Both the position numbers and the translations under genes were made by a program. Positions 22,186 to 34,087 of a stretch of DNA of 64,000 nucleotides are shown in pieces (within the stretch, counting starts at the first letter, position 1; the number at the start of each line of letters is the position of its first letter). Below the pieces are notes generated by a model. The model was given only the letters and a program-made list of their open reading frames with translations, was not told the origin of the DNA and ran no database searches. The stretch is from Larix kaempferi (Eukaryota; Streptophyta; Pinopsida; Pinales; Pinaceae): positions 17,852,001 through 17,916,000 of the forward strand of contig BSBM01000047.1 of NCBI GenBank assembly GCA_027924585.1, written 5' to 3'.

Positions 22186-24138
22186 TAATTTTGTTTACAA
22201 GCCTGAAAATGTATATTTGTGAGAATACATTTTAGATTATTAAAATTGTATATATTCAAAAGTAATTATGTTTACAAGCTTGAGAACATATAAATATGGG
22301 AAAACATTCTATATTATTAAAATTGATATGATCTGGAAAACAAAATAAAGAACAATTTACTAGAATATGTACAATCTAGATCAACTATGAAAGAAAAAGA
22401 AAATGTTTAAATTTAATCAATAATAGAGGAATGAAAAATGCACTACAATAACAAAAAACATAAAACAGATTATAACAAAAAGTCTGAATTTCTATTTTTG
22501 GTGGTTTGATTATATTTACATTTGCACACTTCTTGTTTTTCAAAAATATATCTTTAAATCATATTCTATCATTTTCTATTTAATTTTTAAAATTTATTTA
22601 TATGTTCATGTGAAAACAATATTAAATATTAATTTTTTATTTAAACTTTTGGAAAAAAAAATATTTCTTATTTTTAAGTTTAAAATATAAATATGCAAAA
22701 TTTAACCTCTAACTTATTTTAAAATTATAAACTTGTTTTCTAAACATATTAAAAAATTATTTATTATTTTCCAATTAAATATAAATATGTATAAATTAAC
22801 CTTTAATTTTTTTAATAAATATATTAAATTTTTTAAAACACTATAAAATAAAACATTAATAATCCTTTAATGGTTATGGTTTTGTATACTTTTGATTAAT
22901 ATAAAAGTTTCTACAATCAATCTAAATTTTTCATTACTCTATTATAATAATCATAATAATAATAATAATAATAATAAACATATATACAAAATATTAATAA
23001 TCCTTTATGGATTTGTGTACTTTTAACTTTTGATAAATGTAAAAGTTTTGATATTGAAATCTATATGATAATAATAAACATATCTACAAAATATTAATAG
23101 TCTCATATATATATAATAAATATATGTACAAAATATTAATATTAAGGTTTTTTATGTTTTATATTTTTTTTACTTATGTAAAGGTATACTTATGTTAAAG
23201 TTTTGAGAACCATATGTAATAGAAATATGTAACGGTATACCAAATATTATAATATAATTCCTTTTAAATTAAAATAATTTTTAAACCATTGCAAATTTTC
23301 AAATAACATTGTAAAAATAATAATTTCAAATTGTATTGAATAATAATTTTAAATTATATACATTTAAAAAATATTGTAAATATAATTTTTAAAATTTTAA
23401 AATTAGGAAGATTCGAGTATCACATATTTCAATCATAATTAAATTATAATTGCATTCTTGAATCATAATTAAACCATAATTACATTTAAATTATTATTAT
23501 TATCATTAATGTTAAATATTATTAAAGTTAAAAATTATTATTACTTATTATTAATATTTTCATGTAATATTAACCATTTTATTAACACTATTAATGGTTA
23601 ATAATCAATAGCCATAACATTAATTAGGCATAACAATATTAATTACATAACCATATACAATAATTAAAATAGACCTCATATATAACATAACCTCATCAAA
23701 TGAATCCTAAAGTTAACATTAACATCAATTTCATAGTGTGACATATCATATAATTGAGGATTCATTAATGAAACTATAATTACACCATAATATTACATAT
23801 TAAACCTTATACAAGAATTAACATCAACATCAAACATAACATAACTTTATCAAACTATTGTTAATGTTAATATTAACATTTATATTTCATAAACATCAAT
23901 GTACATTGCAATCTGACATAACATATAATGATCATTGCATTCTAACATGACCCTTGAGAATGTTCCAATGTGACATTGTATACTTTCACTAAGTATTAAT
24001 TGTAGACATTGTACGTATGCATTGATAATTATTGTAATTTAATAAAACACATGAAAAATGTCGCATTAATATAGAACCCTAAACATCAAAATGAGATATA
24101 ACCATTTAGGAACATAATAATTAAACCACGGGCATAGT
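21197..24138. other. AT-rich spacer
   Basis: Very AT-rich DNA with no gene. Contains an (AT)n run at about 22153-22181, an (AAT)n run at about 22946-22977 and a short tandem duplication around GATTTTGAAATCAATCTTCA near 21940-22010. Nothing else is recognised. Confidence 0.6.
21383..21476. repeat. 31-32 bp tandem repeat, three copies
   Basis: The unit AAGTTCGTACCTCGAAGTTT plus ATATAAAAAAAA starts at 21383, 21415 and 21446. TTCG/CGAA pairs within each unit. The open frame across it (21287-21490) is a by-product of the repeat. Confidence 0.9.
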
Positions 24139-26590
24139 GAACCATGGTCAACCATACTCAACCATGGTTAACTATAGTCAACCGAGGTCAACCATGGTCA
24201 AGCAAAGTCAATCATAATCAACCATGGTAAACCAAAAGTCAACCAAAGCTAACCATGGTCAACCATACTCAAACATGATTAACCAAATCCAACCAAAAGT
24301 CAACCATGGTCAACCATATTAAACGAAAGCCAACCAAAGTCAACCATAGTCGACCATGGTTGACTTCAAACAATTACCATAATCAACTATAGTCAACAAT
24401 GTACAACCACAATCAACAATAGTCAATCATGAATAAACATAGTAAACCATGGTCAATCATCATTGACCATGGTTAACTATGAACAATCATAGTCAACATT
24501 GGTTAACCATGGTCAACAAAAGTCAACCATGGTAAAGCATAGTCAACCATGGTCAACCACAGTCAACCATGATAAACCATAGTCAACAATGGTCAACCAT
24601 CGTCAACCATAGCCAGGCAAAGACAACCAAATGTTAACCATGGTTAACTATATTCAACCAAAAGTCAACCATGGTAAGCCATAATCAACCATGGTTGACT
24701 TTAAACAATTACCATAATCCACTATAGCCAACCATGAACAACCACCATCAACAATAGTTAATTATGAATAAAGATAGTAGACAATGGTTAATCATCATTG
24801 ACCATGCTCAACCTTGAATAACCATAGTTAACAATGGTCAACCATAAGTCATCCATGGTCAAACAAAGTGAACCATAGTCAACCATGTACAACCAAAGTC
24901 AACCATGGTTAACCATAGTCAACAATGGTCAACCATGGTCAACCAAAGTCAAACAATTAACATAATCAACAATAGGCAACAATGAACAACCACCATCAAT
25001 AATAGTCAATCATGAATAAACATAGTCAACCATGGTTAATCATCATTAACCATGGTCAACCATGAACAACCATAAACAATAATGGTCAACCATGGTAAAC
25101 CAAAGTCAACCATAGTCAACAATGGTTAACCATAGTCAACCATGGTTAACAGTAATTATCAAAGTCAACCAAAGTCAACCATAGTCAACCACAACCAACC
25201 ATGGCTAACCATAGTCAACCAAAATTTAACCAAAGCCAAGCATGGTCAACCAAATTCAACCATAGTCATCCATGGTCAACCATAGTTAACCAAAGTCAAC
25301 CAAAGCCAACAAAAAGCCTACCATGTTCAACCATAGTTAACTAAAGATAATTAAAACTAAACAATGGTCAACCATAATCAACCAAGGCCAACCACAACAT
25401 AACCATTGCAAACTAAAGTCAATTGTAGTAAACCAAAAGTCAACTATGGTCAACAAAAATTCAAATTGAAGTCAACCATGGTAAACCAAAGTCAACCATG
25501 GAGAACCAAATTCAACCATGGTAAACCATAGGGAATCATGGTCGACCAAATTCAACCATGGTCAACTATGTTAAACCATGGACTACCGAAGTCAACCATA
25601 GTCAACCAATGGAAACTAATGTCAACCATGGTCAAGCATGGTTAAGCATAGTCAACCATGGTTAACCAAGGTCAACCAAAGTCAATGATGGTCAATGAGA
25701 GTCAACCATGGTGAACCATGTCAACCATAATCAACCAAGGCCAACCACAACATAACCATTGCAAACTAAAGTCAATGGTAGTAAACCAAAAGTCAACTAT
25801 GGTCAACAAAAAGTCAAATTGAAGTCAACCATGGTCAACCAAAGTCAATCATGGAGAACCAAATTCGACCATGGTAAACCATAGGGAATCATGGTCGACC
25901 AAATTCAACCATGGTCAACTATGTTAAACCATGGACAACCGAATTCAACCATAGTCAACCAATGGAAACTAATGTCAACCATGGTCAAGCATGGTTAAGC
26001 ATAGTCAACCATGGTTAACCAAGGTCAACCAAAGTCAATGATGGTCAATGAGAGTCAACCATGGTGAACCATGTCAACCAAAGTCAACCATATTCAACCA
26101 TGGTTAACCAAAGTTAACCATGGTTAACCTTAGTTATCGAAAGTCAACCATGGTCAACAAAAGTAAGGTATAGTCAACCATAGTCACCCATGGTCAACCA
26201 TCTTCAGCCATGTTCAACCAAAGGCAACCATGGTCAACCATGTTAAACAATGGTCAACTAAAGTCAACTACAGTAAACCATGGTCAACCATCATCAACCA
26301 TGGTCGACCAACATCATCGAGTACCAAGGTGAACTAGGGTTAATCATAGTCAACCATGGTCAACCAAAGGCAAGCATGTTCAAGCATGGTCAACAATGTT
26401 CAGCCATGGACAACCAAAGACAACCACAGTTAACAAGAGTTAGCCATGGTCAACCAAAGTTGACTACTGGTTGACCATGGTCAAATAAAGTCAAACATAC
26501 TTAACAATGGTCAACCAACCATAGTTAACAACCATGCTTAATAGTTGTTAATCGTGGTCAACCAAACAATATCAGCCATGGTCAACCATT
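24139..26590. repeat. 10-bp satellite-like array, (ACCATGGTCA)n and variants
   Basis: About 2.45 kb, roughly 245 units of a 10-bp motif: ACCATGGTCA, ACCATAGTCA, ACCAAAGTCA. Most units keep GTCAA, so the - strand carries TTGACC or TTGACT, the W-box core bound by WRKY factors, at about one helical turn spacing. The CCATGG palindrome and the local TTGACCATGGTCAA dyad (26471-26484) recur. Occasional 11-bp units shift the phase. The open frame at 26280-26474 is a translation of the repeat, not a gene. Confidence 0.95.
25371..26076. repeat. 353-bp higher-order duplication within the 10-bp array
   Basis: Two blocks (25371-25723 and 25724-26076) share the same irregular series of units, including AACCACAACATAACCATTGC and GTCAATGAGAGTCAACC, with few differences. 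An older, more diverged higher-order series around CAATTACCATAATC occurs at 24371, 24716 and 24954. Confidence 0.9.
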
Positions 26591-28657
26591 ATATTAAGTA
26601 TTATTATTATTATTATTATTATTAACCATTTTATTAATTATTATTTAATTATCATTAATATTTTCTTTTATAAATATTAATAATTATTATAATAATAGAT
26701 AATAACTATTATTATTATAACTATTATAATAAATCATAATTAACACTCAACAATCCTTTTATGCACGCGTACCATCAACTAGCAAGCCATATTAATAATT
26801 AATAATATGGCTTATATACGCCGATTGACATATATTAACCACATTTAAATGTGTGGCCATGGTTGATAAAAAGTTGATCTGTGTATACAAGCCATATTAT
26901 TAATATGGCTTGTGAGTCTTATTTGTTAACTGTAGAGAAGAATAGGAGTGGCTTCTCAAGAGAGGACCAACTCCATAAATATTTTTAGATTCATAAGTTG
27001 ATACTTTTGCACAATGCAAGTCTATATTGATGAATAGAAAGGATGATCTTCAATAAAAACGTATTTCCATATTTTAAACACTGTCTATTGAATATGTTTT
27101 GTAAATTGGATAGAGGGGGTTCACGTTGTAGTTATTTGACGTGGAATATGTGTGTTTGAGTTTGAACAGTTTGGAAACCTATATTGTTTATTATTGCAAT
27201 CCAAAACCACAATATCTTTTATAGTTTGTTCATTGTGGATAAAAGAGGAGCAATGACTCCTTGTTCTTTGTCGAGTGAAGAAAATGGTCCTTAGTGATAC
27301 CATGAAATTACCTTGCTCCTCTCTTCAAGAGGGTAAGCCATAACTATACATTGTTGAGAGCCACCATTTATAAAAAATGATTTCCTGGTTCTCATGATTA
27401 TCTTGGAGGAAACACGAAAGGGCACATAGCCTAGAATCCTCGGGGAGATGGTTACACATCTTTCAGGAGAGAGCGTGTATTCCTCGAGTCTGCTAGAGTC
27501 TCGACTTTTCTTTTTGTTTATGTTCTTTTTTTATTAATTGTCTTGATGTTGGGAGCTCATAGGGAAGATCCACGACAATCTTGTGCTCTGGATATATTGT
27601 TGACTAGTTGGTCTCTTCATGGAAGAGCGGTCACTTTCCTTTTGTTTGCATAGATATAGTTTTGCATTGGATGGTTTCTCAATCAAAGAGCCATGCTTTC
27701 CTTTTATATTGCCAGTGATCTTGTTCTCTATTGATTGGTAACCTACTTGGAGAAGCTATGCATTTTCTGTTTGCAGACATAACATTCGGTTGGCTGGCCT
27801 CTCATCTGGAGAAGCCATGCCTTGATATGGTTGAGTGAGAACAACCCTTAAATACCATTGCATTCAATGATAGTGGTCTACTACCTACTAACGACTGTTG
27901 TTGACAACGCCTCTCTGTATGAGGGAGAAACTCTTCCCTTTTATTAACCATAAACTTTAAGATGGGCACAACCCTCTTGAGTGGAGCTGTGATTATGTGA
28001 TGAAGGCATAGCCTTAATCTTACCTTGTATTTGATATGGAGCAGGAAGAGCACGACCCCATCTCCTTCTTGTTTGAATAATGATAGCTGTAGAATAAACT
28101 ACTTTAGGGAAGAGCAACGTCACTTTGTTATTTGAATACTTTAGTTATTATATCATGTTTATGTATAGGGAATCCCAACTGAGTGCAGCCATGGTTCACA
28201 CCTCTTATGTTATAGTTCTATAATCAATTATATTCATGGAAGAGTTCATGAGGGCACCACTCGAGACTCATTTAGTTTATGCTTCAATATTATAATGAGT
28301 AACTAAATGAGAGCCAGTAAGGGCATGTCCCTGTACTTAAAGGCATTCTCATATACATTGGTAAATATTTAAGTATAGACTAGACGGGCCAATAAGAGTG
28401 CGACAGTTGGTCAATTTTCATGTTTATAGTATGCTATATTTTATATATCAAGCATGGAACAAACTCGAAAGGGTGCTATCTTTGATTTGAAATCCTTGTA
28501 TATAATTTTTAAAAAGTAAATAGGTGTGCATGGTACAAAAAGGGAATAGCTAAAACCCTTTTCACATTACTAAGTAAACAGAGTGTACACATAATGAATA
28601 TACTAGAGGGAGAAGAGGCATAGATCCAGTGCCATTATATTAAAACAATATGCTTTG
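26591..28657. other. Spacer between the satellite array and chromovirus III
   Basis: Starts with (ATT)n at about 26597-26622, then AT-rich DNA, two palindromes, and from about 27580 to 27830 loosely repeated phrases such as TTGGTCTCTTCATGGAAGAGC, GGTTTCTCAATCAAAGAGCC and GGCCTCTCATCTGGAGAAGCC, each an imperfect dyad. It may be old LTR sequence, but no terminus is visible. No gene recognised. Confidence 0.4.
26784..26913. repeat. Two related palindromes
   Basis: 26784-26813 has 11-bp arms AAGCCATATTA/TAATATGGCTT with an 8-nt AT loop. 26887-26913 has 13-bp arms ACAAGCCATATTA/TAATATGGCTTGT around a single T. They share the same arm sequence about 75 bp apart, so they can also pair with each other. 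Confidence 0.9.
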
Positions 28658-28930
28658 TGTGTTACTAAAGACTGAGTCTTTTGTTGATGAGAGCAGAAGG
28701 TCTTTATGTGAGAGCAGTTATCCACCCTACTCTAGTGGATTTTCTCTCAGGAGTGACCTCTCGGTAAGCACGAAAACACACGCTAGAGAGTCAGAATGGT
28801 TGGGTGGAATGTTGATGTCAATCCTTCAGTCGCTTCAATCTTACCAGTCTACTTAATTAATAATACGTATTCTTAACTTGTATTATTGTTTATTATGATA
28901 TGTAAATATTTACTCATGATGCTTGATGCA
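28658..28930 (-). repeat. 3' LTR of chromovirus III
   Basis: 273 bp. On the + strand it begins TGTGTTACTAAAG and ends CTTGATGCA. It matches 33816-34087 along its length, including ATGGTTGGGTGGAA and TGTAAATATTTACTCATGATGCT. Confidence 0.8.
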
Positions 28931-29893
28931 AGGTGCCTTATCAACAAATGTTCTTGCTTAACAATTACACACTCCACACACATTCACATAGAAAAGATGC
29001 AAACAACATGCCAGAAGCTGGCTTATATTACTTCTCTGAATCGGTTACAATGCAAACTACAAATAAATGAAATAACTAACTAACTGTCGACCTTGGCCAT
29101 TACAACATAGAAGTAATTGTGTGTTCTCTCAGTGTGTCGACCTCAACCTCTCCTGGTTCACTGTGGAACTCTAAGCTATGGCTCGATCTCCTCTGCATTC
29201 GGAAGCTGTGTGATGATTCTCTCCAATCTACAGAACTTCTCCCCGAACTCCCTCAACTACGGAATGATGATCTAACTGATCTCCCTTTTCTGGCCTTCTA
29301 CTCTTATGTTGTTGTTCCGAAGACCACTGCGATCCCAGAGACACACATCCTCTATCAGCTGATCCTTCCATGATCCTGCAGACCTACAATTGTCAGCGCC
29401 CCTGTCGTGCTGTACAACCTCTTTCTGTGACGACATCTGTCATGTCTTCACCCACTTGCAATAACTGTCATTAACTTCCTTAGCAACCCCGAACTGTTGC
29501 CAAGTACTCTCCTTGACTTTTACGCATCTTTCTGACAAGCTACAGTGATCCGTCATGTCAGCCATACTGTCCTTTTGTCAGCTTCGACTCACGTGTCGAC
29601 TTCACTCTGCACTTAGGCTTCGCCATTCTGCCCCGTCCTCCTCACTTGTCTCATGCCCAACTTGTCGATGTCACGATCTAACAACAGGTTGACCTTACTA
29701 CGATTCTGTGATGATTTGTTTCCTGTAGGCATTCGCATGTTGATTGTTGACCATTTTCATGTCGACTCTCGACCTCTTTCCTCCTGTCGACGCATCTCGA
29801 CAAATTCTGCTCAAATTTTTGACTTCGACAGCCAACCTACTTATTCGCACCAGTGGTCATCGACACCCCCTCTGGTCAGTCTCCCCGTGTCAA
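28931..29893 (-). other. 3' noncoding region of chromovirus III
   Basis: About 960 bp between the chromodomain stop and the 3' LTR. It is rich in GTCGAC-like words. Open frames here lie on the other strand and show no domain. No clear polypurine tract is seen at the LTR edge. Confidence 0.5.
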
Positions 29894-30677
29894 TCAACTT
29901 CGACTGATCTGCCTAGGCTCCAATGCCCTTGCATCAGACTCCCCGGGTGGAAAAGAATTCCACTGCTCTGTTAGTCTCATGAACTCTTCTTCGTAAATCC
30001 ATGTCGCCTCCTGCAACTCATCATCCTTCCATCGCACCAAGTATTCCTTCCTTCGCGAGCTATGCATACGCCCGACTTCGCGTTCCTCTATTACTTCTAT
30101 GATTTCCTCCTTGTGTTGATTTGGAATCTGTGTTATCCACTCAATGTTCGACACTTCTGTGCTTCTGCTTCTTGAACCTTTTTCAAACTTGTATAGATCT
30201 GAGACATTGAACTTTGGTGAAATGCTCAAGTCATTCGGCAGCTCCAACACATAAGCGTTGTCCAAAATCTTCTTCAGAATCTTACATGGTCCAATCTTCT
30301 TCAGCTTCAGCTTGTTTTAGGTTCCCATCGGAAATCTCTCCTTCACTGAACTACTGTAGTCTTTTCTTCCTGCCAGGTCTCAACTTGTATGCTGCATTTC
30401 TCTTTTCTATATGCTTTCGTACACCTTCATGAATTTCTTTCATGTGCTCTGTGAATGATTCTACATCCGCTCTTTTCTTGGTTTCTGTCGTCAACTCGAC
30501 CAAATCCACAACTCCATGTGGGCTTCTTCCTTGAACAATCTGGAATGGGCTCAAACTTGTTGACCGATTCACAGAATTGTTGTATGCAAACTCTGCTTGC
30601 ACCAACACGTTCTCGCACTGTTTGGGTCTGTCGGTCATCAAACATCTTAGAAGGTTTCCCAAACTTCTGTTCGCCAC
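29894..30677 (-). pseudogene. Integrase C-terminal part and chromodomain, chromovirus III
   Basis: The upstream part (30677-30351) reads ANRSLGNLLRCL, next to the expected catalytic Glu of DD35E, then AEFAYNNSVNRSTSLSPFQI, typical of gypsy integrases. A shifted frame (30265-29894) has [20 protein letters not shown] and the chromodomain [20 protein letters not shown]. Confidence 0.88.
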
Positions 30678-31204
30678 CTCGGTCTATCCATCTGTCTGCG
30701 AATGATATGCTGAGCTAAACTGCAACCCCATGTCCAGTTTCTTCCATAGGGTTCTCTAGAAATGCTGCTTAAATTTGGTATCTCTGTCCGATGTGATACT
30801 CTTCGGCAACCCATGCAATCTAACTACTTCCTTGAAGAATAGTACAACAATGCCTGTGGCGTCACTTGTCTTCCGACATGGAATAAAGTGTGCCATTTTT
30901 GGAAACATATCGACTACAACAAATTTTGAGTCGCTTCCTTGCTACGTCTTCGACAATCCTAGCACAAAATCCATGCTCAAGTGCTCCCATGGGGTGTTGG
31001 TACGGCCAACAGTGTATACAACCCCGTGTTTTGACTTCTTCCTTTTGCCAACTGGAAAACTCTACAATGTTGAACCCACTTCCCGACATCTCTTGTCATT
31101 CTTGGCCAGTAATACTTCTCTTCAACTAGTGCCTTAGTCTTGTCGATGCCAAAATGACCAGCTAATCCGCTGCTATGGAACTCTCGGATTAGGTTCTCTC
31201 GCAT
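30678..31204 (-). pseudogene. Integrase zinc motif and core, chromovirus III (frameshifted)
   Basis: 31204-30977 begins with LIREFHSSGLAGHFGIDKT (the two His of HHCC), KYYWPRMTRDV, and WVQHCRVF, where the last Cys of the C-x2-C pair is Phe. The catalytic core follows in scrambled frames to 30678. Confidence 0.8.
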
Positions 31205-31210
31205 GGATCC

Positions 31211-31823
31211 TCAGGGAATACACAATTGTCGTCCCTTAAATAGGTATCTCTCTTGGATAAAATAATCCAAGTATGGAGTCCTATTGACACTCCATGTTTC
31301 ATGACAAGCTCCCCATGCTTTCTCAAAATCCTCGTCGGTCGCATACTCTGTCTTTACCGACTCTATTCCTGTTTCCTGAACTGTCATCGTGTTCAGCAAC
31401 GCAACTCTTCTACTCAGCACGTCGGCAACCTTGTTCGACTTTCCTAACCTATGTCTCAAAATGAACGTATATCCCTGTAGGAACTGGACCCATTTCATGT
31501 GCCGCTGATTTAACTTCGACTGAGTATTTAGATACCTCAGCGCTTCGTGATCTGTGTACAACACAAATTCCTTGGGAAAAAAACTAATGCCTCCATTTCT
31601 TCAACGCTTGGAAAATAGCATAGAATTCCTGGTCATAGAACGAATATTTCTGCTTCACATCATCCAATTTCTCACTGAAGAATGCAATTGGTCGGCCTTC
31701 CTAGCTCAACACTACTCCAACTCCTATTCCAGTTGCGTCGCAATCGACCTGGAAAACTTTGTCAAAATCTGGGAGCGCTAACACCAGGCTCTTAGTGACC
31801 TTTTCCTTCAACTTGTCTAGAGC
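31211..31823 (-). pseudogene. RNase H, chromovirus III
   Basis: 31564-31211 holds LYTDHEALRYLNTQ, RHMKWVQFLQGYTF and RLGKSNKVADVLSRR, the C-terminal half of gypsy RNase H with its TDH and ADVLSR motifs. The N-terminal half lies in 31565-31823 in other frames. Confidence 0.85.
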
Positions 31824-32561
31824 TCACTGGGCAGCTTCCTGCCACTTGAACTCCCCTTTTCGCATGCACTCTGTAAATGGTGTGCAAATCCGACTGAATC
31901 CCCTGATGAACTTCCTGTAGAAAGTGGAAATTCCATGGAAACTCCTCACTCCAGTCGCGCTTGTCGGTTCAGGCCAATCCAATATCGTCTTCACCTTTTC
32001 TGGGTCCATCACCAACACTTTACCCGATATTATGAATCCCAAGTATACCAGTTCTTTCTTCATGAAGAAACGCTCTTGCAGGTTCACCATCAGCTTCTCT
32101 TCCTGCAATACCTGTCGAATGTGCCCCAAGTGTTATGTCTTGGTTTGACTGAAAATTAGAATGTCATCTGGATAGACTATGGAAAACTTTCCCAAGAATG
32201 GTTTCAGTACTTTATTCATCAATCGCATGAATGTACTGGGTGCATTAGTCAATCCAAATGGCATGACTAACCACTCATACAACCCTTCCTTTTTCTTGAA
32301 TGTTGTTTTCCATTCATCTCCTTCTCTAACCCGAATCTGGTGATAACTACTCTTCAGGTATATCTTCGTGAAGTACTTCGCTCCACACAAACAATCCATC
32401 AAGTCGTCCATCCTCGGCAATGGAAACCGATACTTGATCGTGATTTTTTTGATAGCTCTGGAGTCTGTATACATCCTCCATTCTCCACCCTTCTTCAGCG
32501 CTAATACTGTTGGTTCCGCGCACAGACTTAGACTCTCTCTGATCAATCCTTTGTCCAACAA
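31824..32561 (-). pseudogene. Reverse transcriptase, chromovirus III
   Basis: Two open pieces separated by one stop (32561-32133 and 32129-31824). Motifs: [53 protein letters not shown] and, in the second piece, [12 protein letters not shown]. The first catalytic Asp is Tyr ([10 protein letters not shown]), while the DD of YPDD remains. Inactive. Confidence 0.92.
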
Positions 32562-33206
32562 CTCCTGGACCTGTCGATTAAGTTCCTAACCTTATGTCAG
32601 ACTCATCCTATGTGGTGCTTTGTTTGGAAAACTTGACCCTGGAATCAAGTCGATCTGATGGGATATGCTTCTCGTCGGTGGAAATCTCGTCAGTGTCTCA
32701 TCGAATATTATGCTCTAAAACGCCTCAAGCATCTTTCAGACTTCAACCGAAATCTTCTCCATTATTTCCTTCTCGACACATGGCCCTTTTGGAATGATCG
32801 CAAAACATCCCGACTACTTTTCCTCTTCAGCGAGGAATTCTTTTGCTGAACACATCAGCACCCGCTTCTCCCAAAATTTGCTCTCGCCCTGCTTACTAAC
32901 GTCTTGCTCCTCTGGTTTCGGCTTAAGATTCCTCTGTACGCCATTTTTCCACACTGTGACTGTGTTGGCTCAACTATCATAGATCATTTTCTGATCATAT
33001 TTCCATGGTCTTCCTAACAACAGATGGCATGCGTGCATTGGGATTACGTTGCACAATACGTTGTCCTCTAACTTCCTGACCGTGAAGTTAACCATGAACT
33101 GCTTAGTCACCTTCACATGGTGTCCTTTCTGCAACCATGAGATCTTGTATGGGTGTGGATGTTCTCGACACTTCAACCCAATCCTGTCGATGACCTCTGT
33201 CGACAC
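32562..33206 (-). pseudogene. Protease and protease-RT linker, chromovirus III
   Basis: 33206-32970 includes VLCNVIPMHACHLLLGRPW, the C-terminal part of a retroviral-type aspartic protease (LLLGRPW is the family ending). The active-site part lies to the right, near 33210-33260, and is shifted. The linker to RT is broken. Confidence 0.75.
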
Positions 33207-33800
33207 AAGATTCTCAGTGCTTCCACCATCAACTATGGTCTTGCAACGCCATTCTCCGATTCACACCTTCGTTCGAAAGATCAACTTTTGCTGTACTAGC
33301 TCTTTCTCATCGCATCGGTCCTCTTGAACTAATGTTCTCCTAACTGTCAGGTTCCGATTCTTCCTCCTTTCATCCTCATTGTTGTAGGATGTCGATTCTT
33401 CCCTCTCATCAACTCGCTCATCTCTTCGATGTCTGGGTTTCGACTCCTCTGCAACATGTAGGTTCTCTGGGCATTCATATGCCTTGTATCCCACTCCACG
33501 ACACTTATAATAGATTATGTATGGTCTGTCATCCCTTTTTCTGTTGGATGGACCACTTCAACCATACACACCTCGACTGCGTGGTACTCTACCATCGCGT
33601 CGGTTTTCTTGCACTTTCTGCCTTGTCAATCTCCCTTCTGCATGTTGACTATCTTCGATAGTTTCCTTCCTGTAACAGCTACTTTGGGCTTTCGCGAAAA
33701 CAGTCTTCGCACCCCGACCGGTCATCCTACCTCTGGTCGTTGCGGATTTCCTCAATAGTTTCTCCTCTACCTTCAGAGCTAACTTGTAGGCTTCACCCAT
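33207..33800 (-). pseudogene. Gag C-terminal part, chromovirus III (N-terminus deleted)
   Basis: An ATG at 33800 opens an 80-residue frame starting MGEAYKLALKVEEKLLRKS, which is the linker after the gag capsid domain, not a gag start. The zinc knuckle near 33470-33520 has two ligands lost (first Cys and His both read Tyr: YYKCRGVGYKAYEC). All of the capsid domain is missing, so the element lost roughly 0.7-1 kb between PBS and this point (size inferred from family norms). Confidence 0.8.
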
Positions 33801-33801
33801 T

Positions 33802-33813
33802 GCTCTGAATCTT
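33802..33813 (-). other. Degenerate primer-binding site of chromovirus III
   Basis: The - strand reads AAGATTCAGAGC. The last seven bases match the tRNA-iMet PBS TGGTATCAGAGC and it lies two bases inside the LTR, the right place. Confidence 0.5.
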
Positions 33814-33815
33814 CG

Positions 33816-34087
33816 TGTGTTACTAAATATTGAGTCTTGTATTGATGAGAGAGGAAGGTCTTTCTATGAGAGCGGTTATCCCCTAATCTAGTGGATTCAC
33901 TGCCCAGATTGGGAGTGACCTCTCTACCAGAAAACACAGGTTGGACAAAGAATCGGAATGGTTGGGTGGAAAATTGAAGTCAAGACTTCAGTCACTTCAG
34001 TCTTACCATTCTACTTAATTTAGATAAGTATTCTTAACTTGTTGTATTATTGTTTATTAAGCTATGTAAATATTTACTCATGATGCT
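33816..34087 (-). repeat. 5' LTR of chromovirus III
   Basis: Matches the 28658-28923 copy from TGTGTTACTA to CTCATGATGCT, then similarity stops 7 bp short of the other copy's end. No convincing target-site duplication is visible. Confidence 0.75.

Larger units (their letters stand above)
28658..34087 (-). mobile_element. Chromovirus III: decayed Ty3/gypsy element with short LTRs
   Basis: About 270-bp direct repeats flank a - strand gag-pol remnant with gag linker, zinc knuckle, protease, RT, RNase H, integrase and chromodomain in order. Short LTRs plus an [15 protein letters not shown]-type RT differ from elements I and II and suggest another chromovirus lineage, perhaps Reina-like (inference). 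Multiple stops and frameshifts make it inactive. Coding DNA is richer in GC than its surroundings, with frequent TCGAC. A large deletion fused the PBS region to the middle of gag. Confidence 0.88.

Noticed and set aside
26280-26474. 64-residue open frame as a gene
   Set aside because: It is the translation of the 10-bp array.
24139-26590. CRISPR-like array
   Set aside because: The repeat is a continuous 10-bp unit with no distinct spacers, in plant DNA with no cas genes. It is a satellite.
28650-34087. ATGCT as target-site duplication of chromovirus III
   Set aside because: ATGCT on the right is also part of the left LTR copy, so it is LTR sequence and not a duplication of target DNA.
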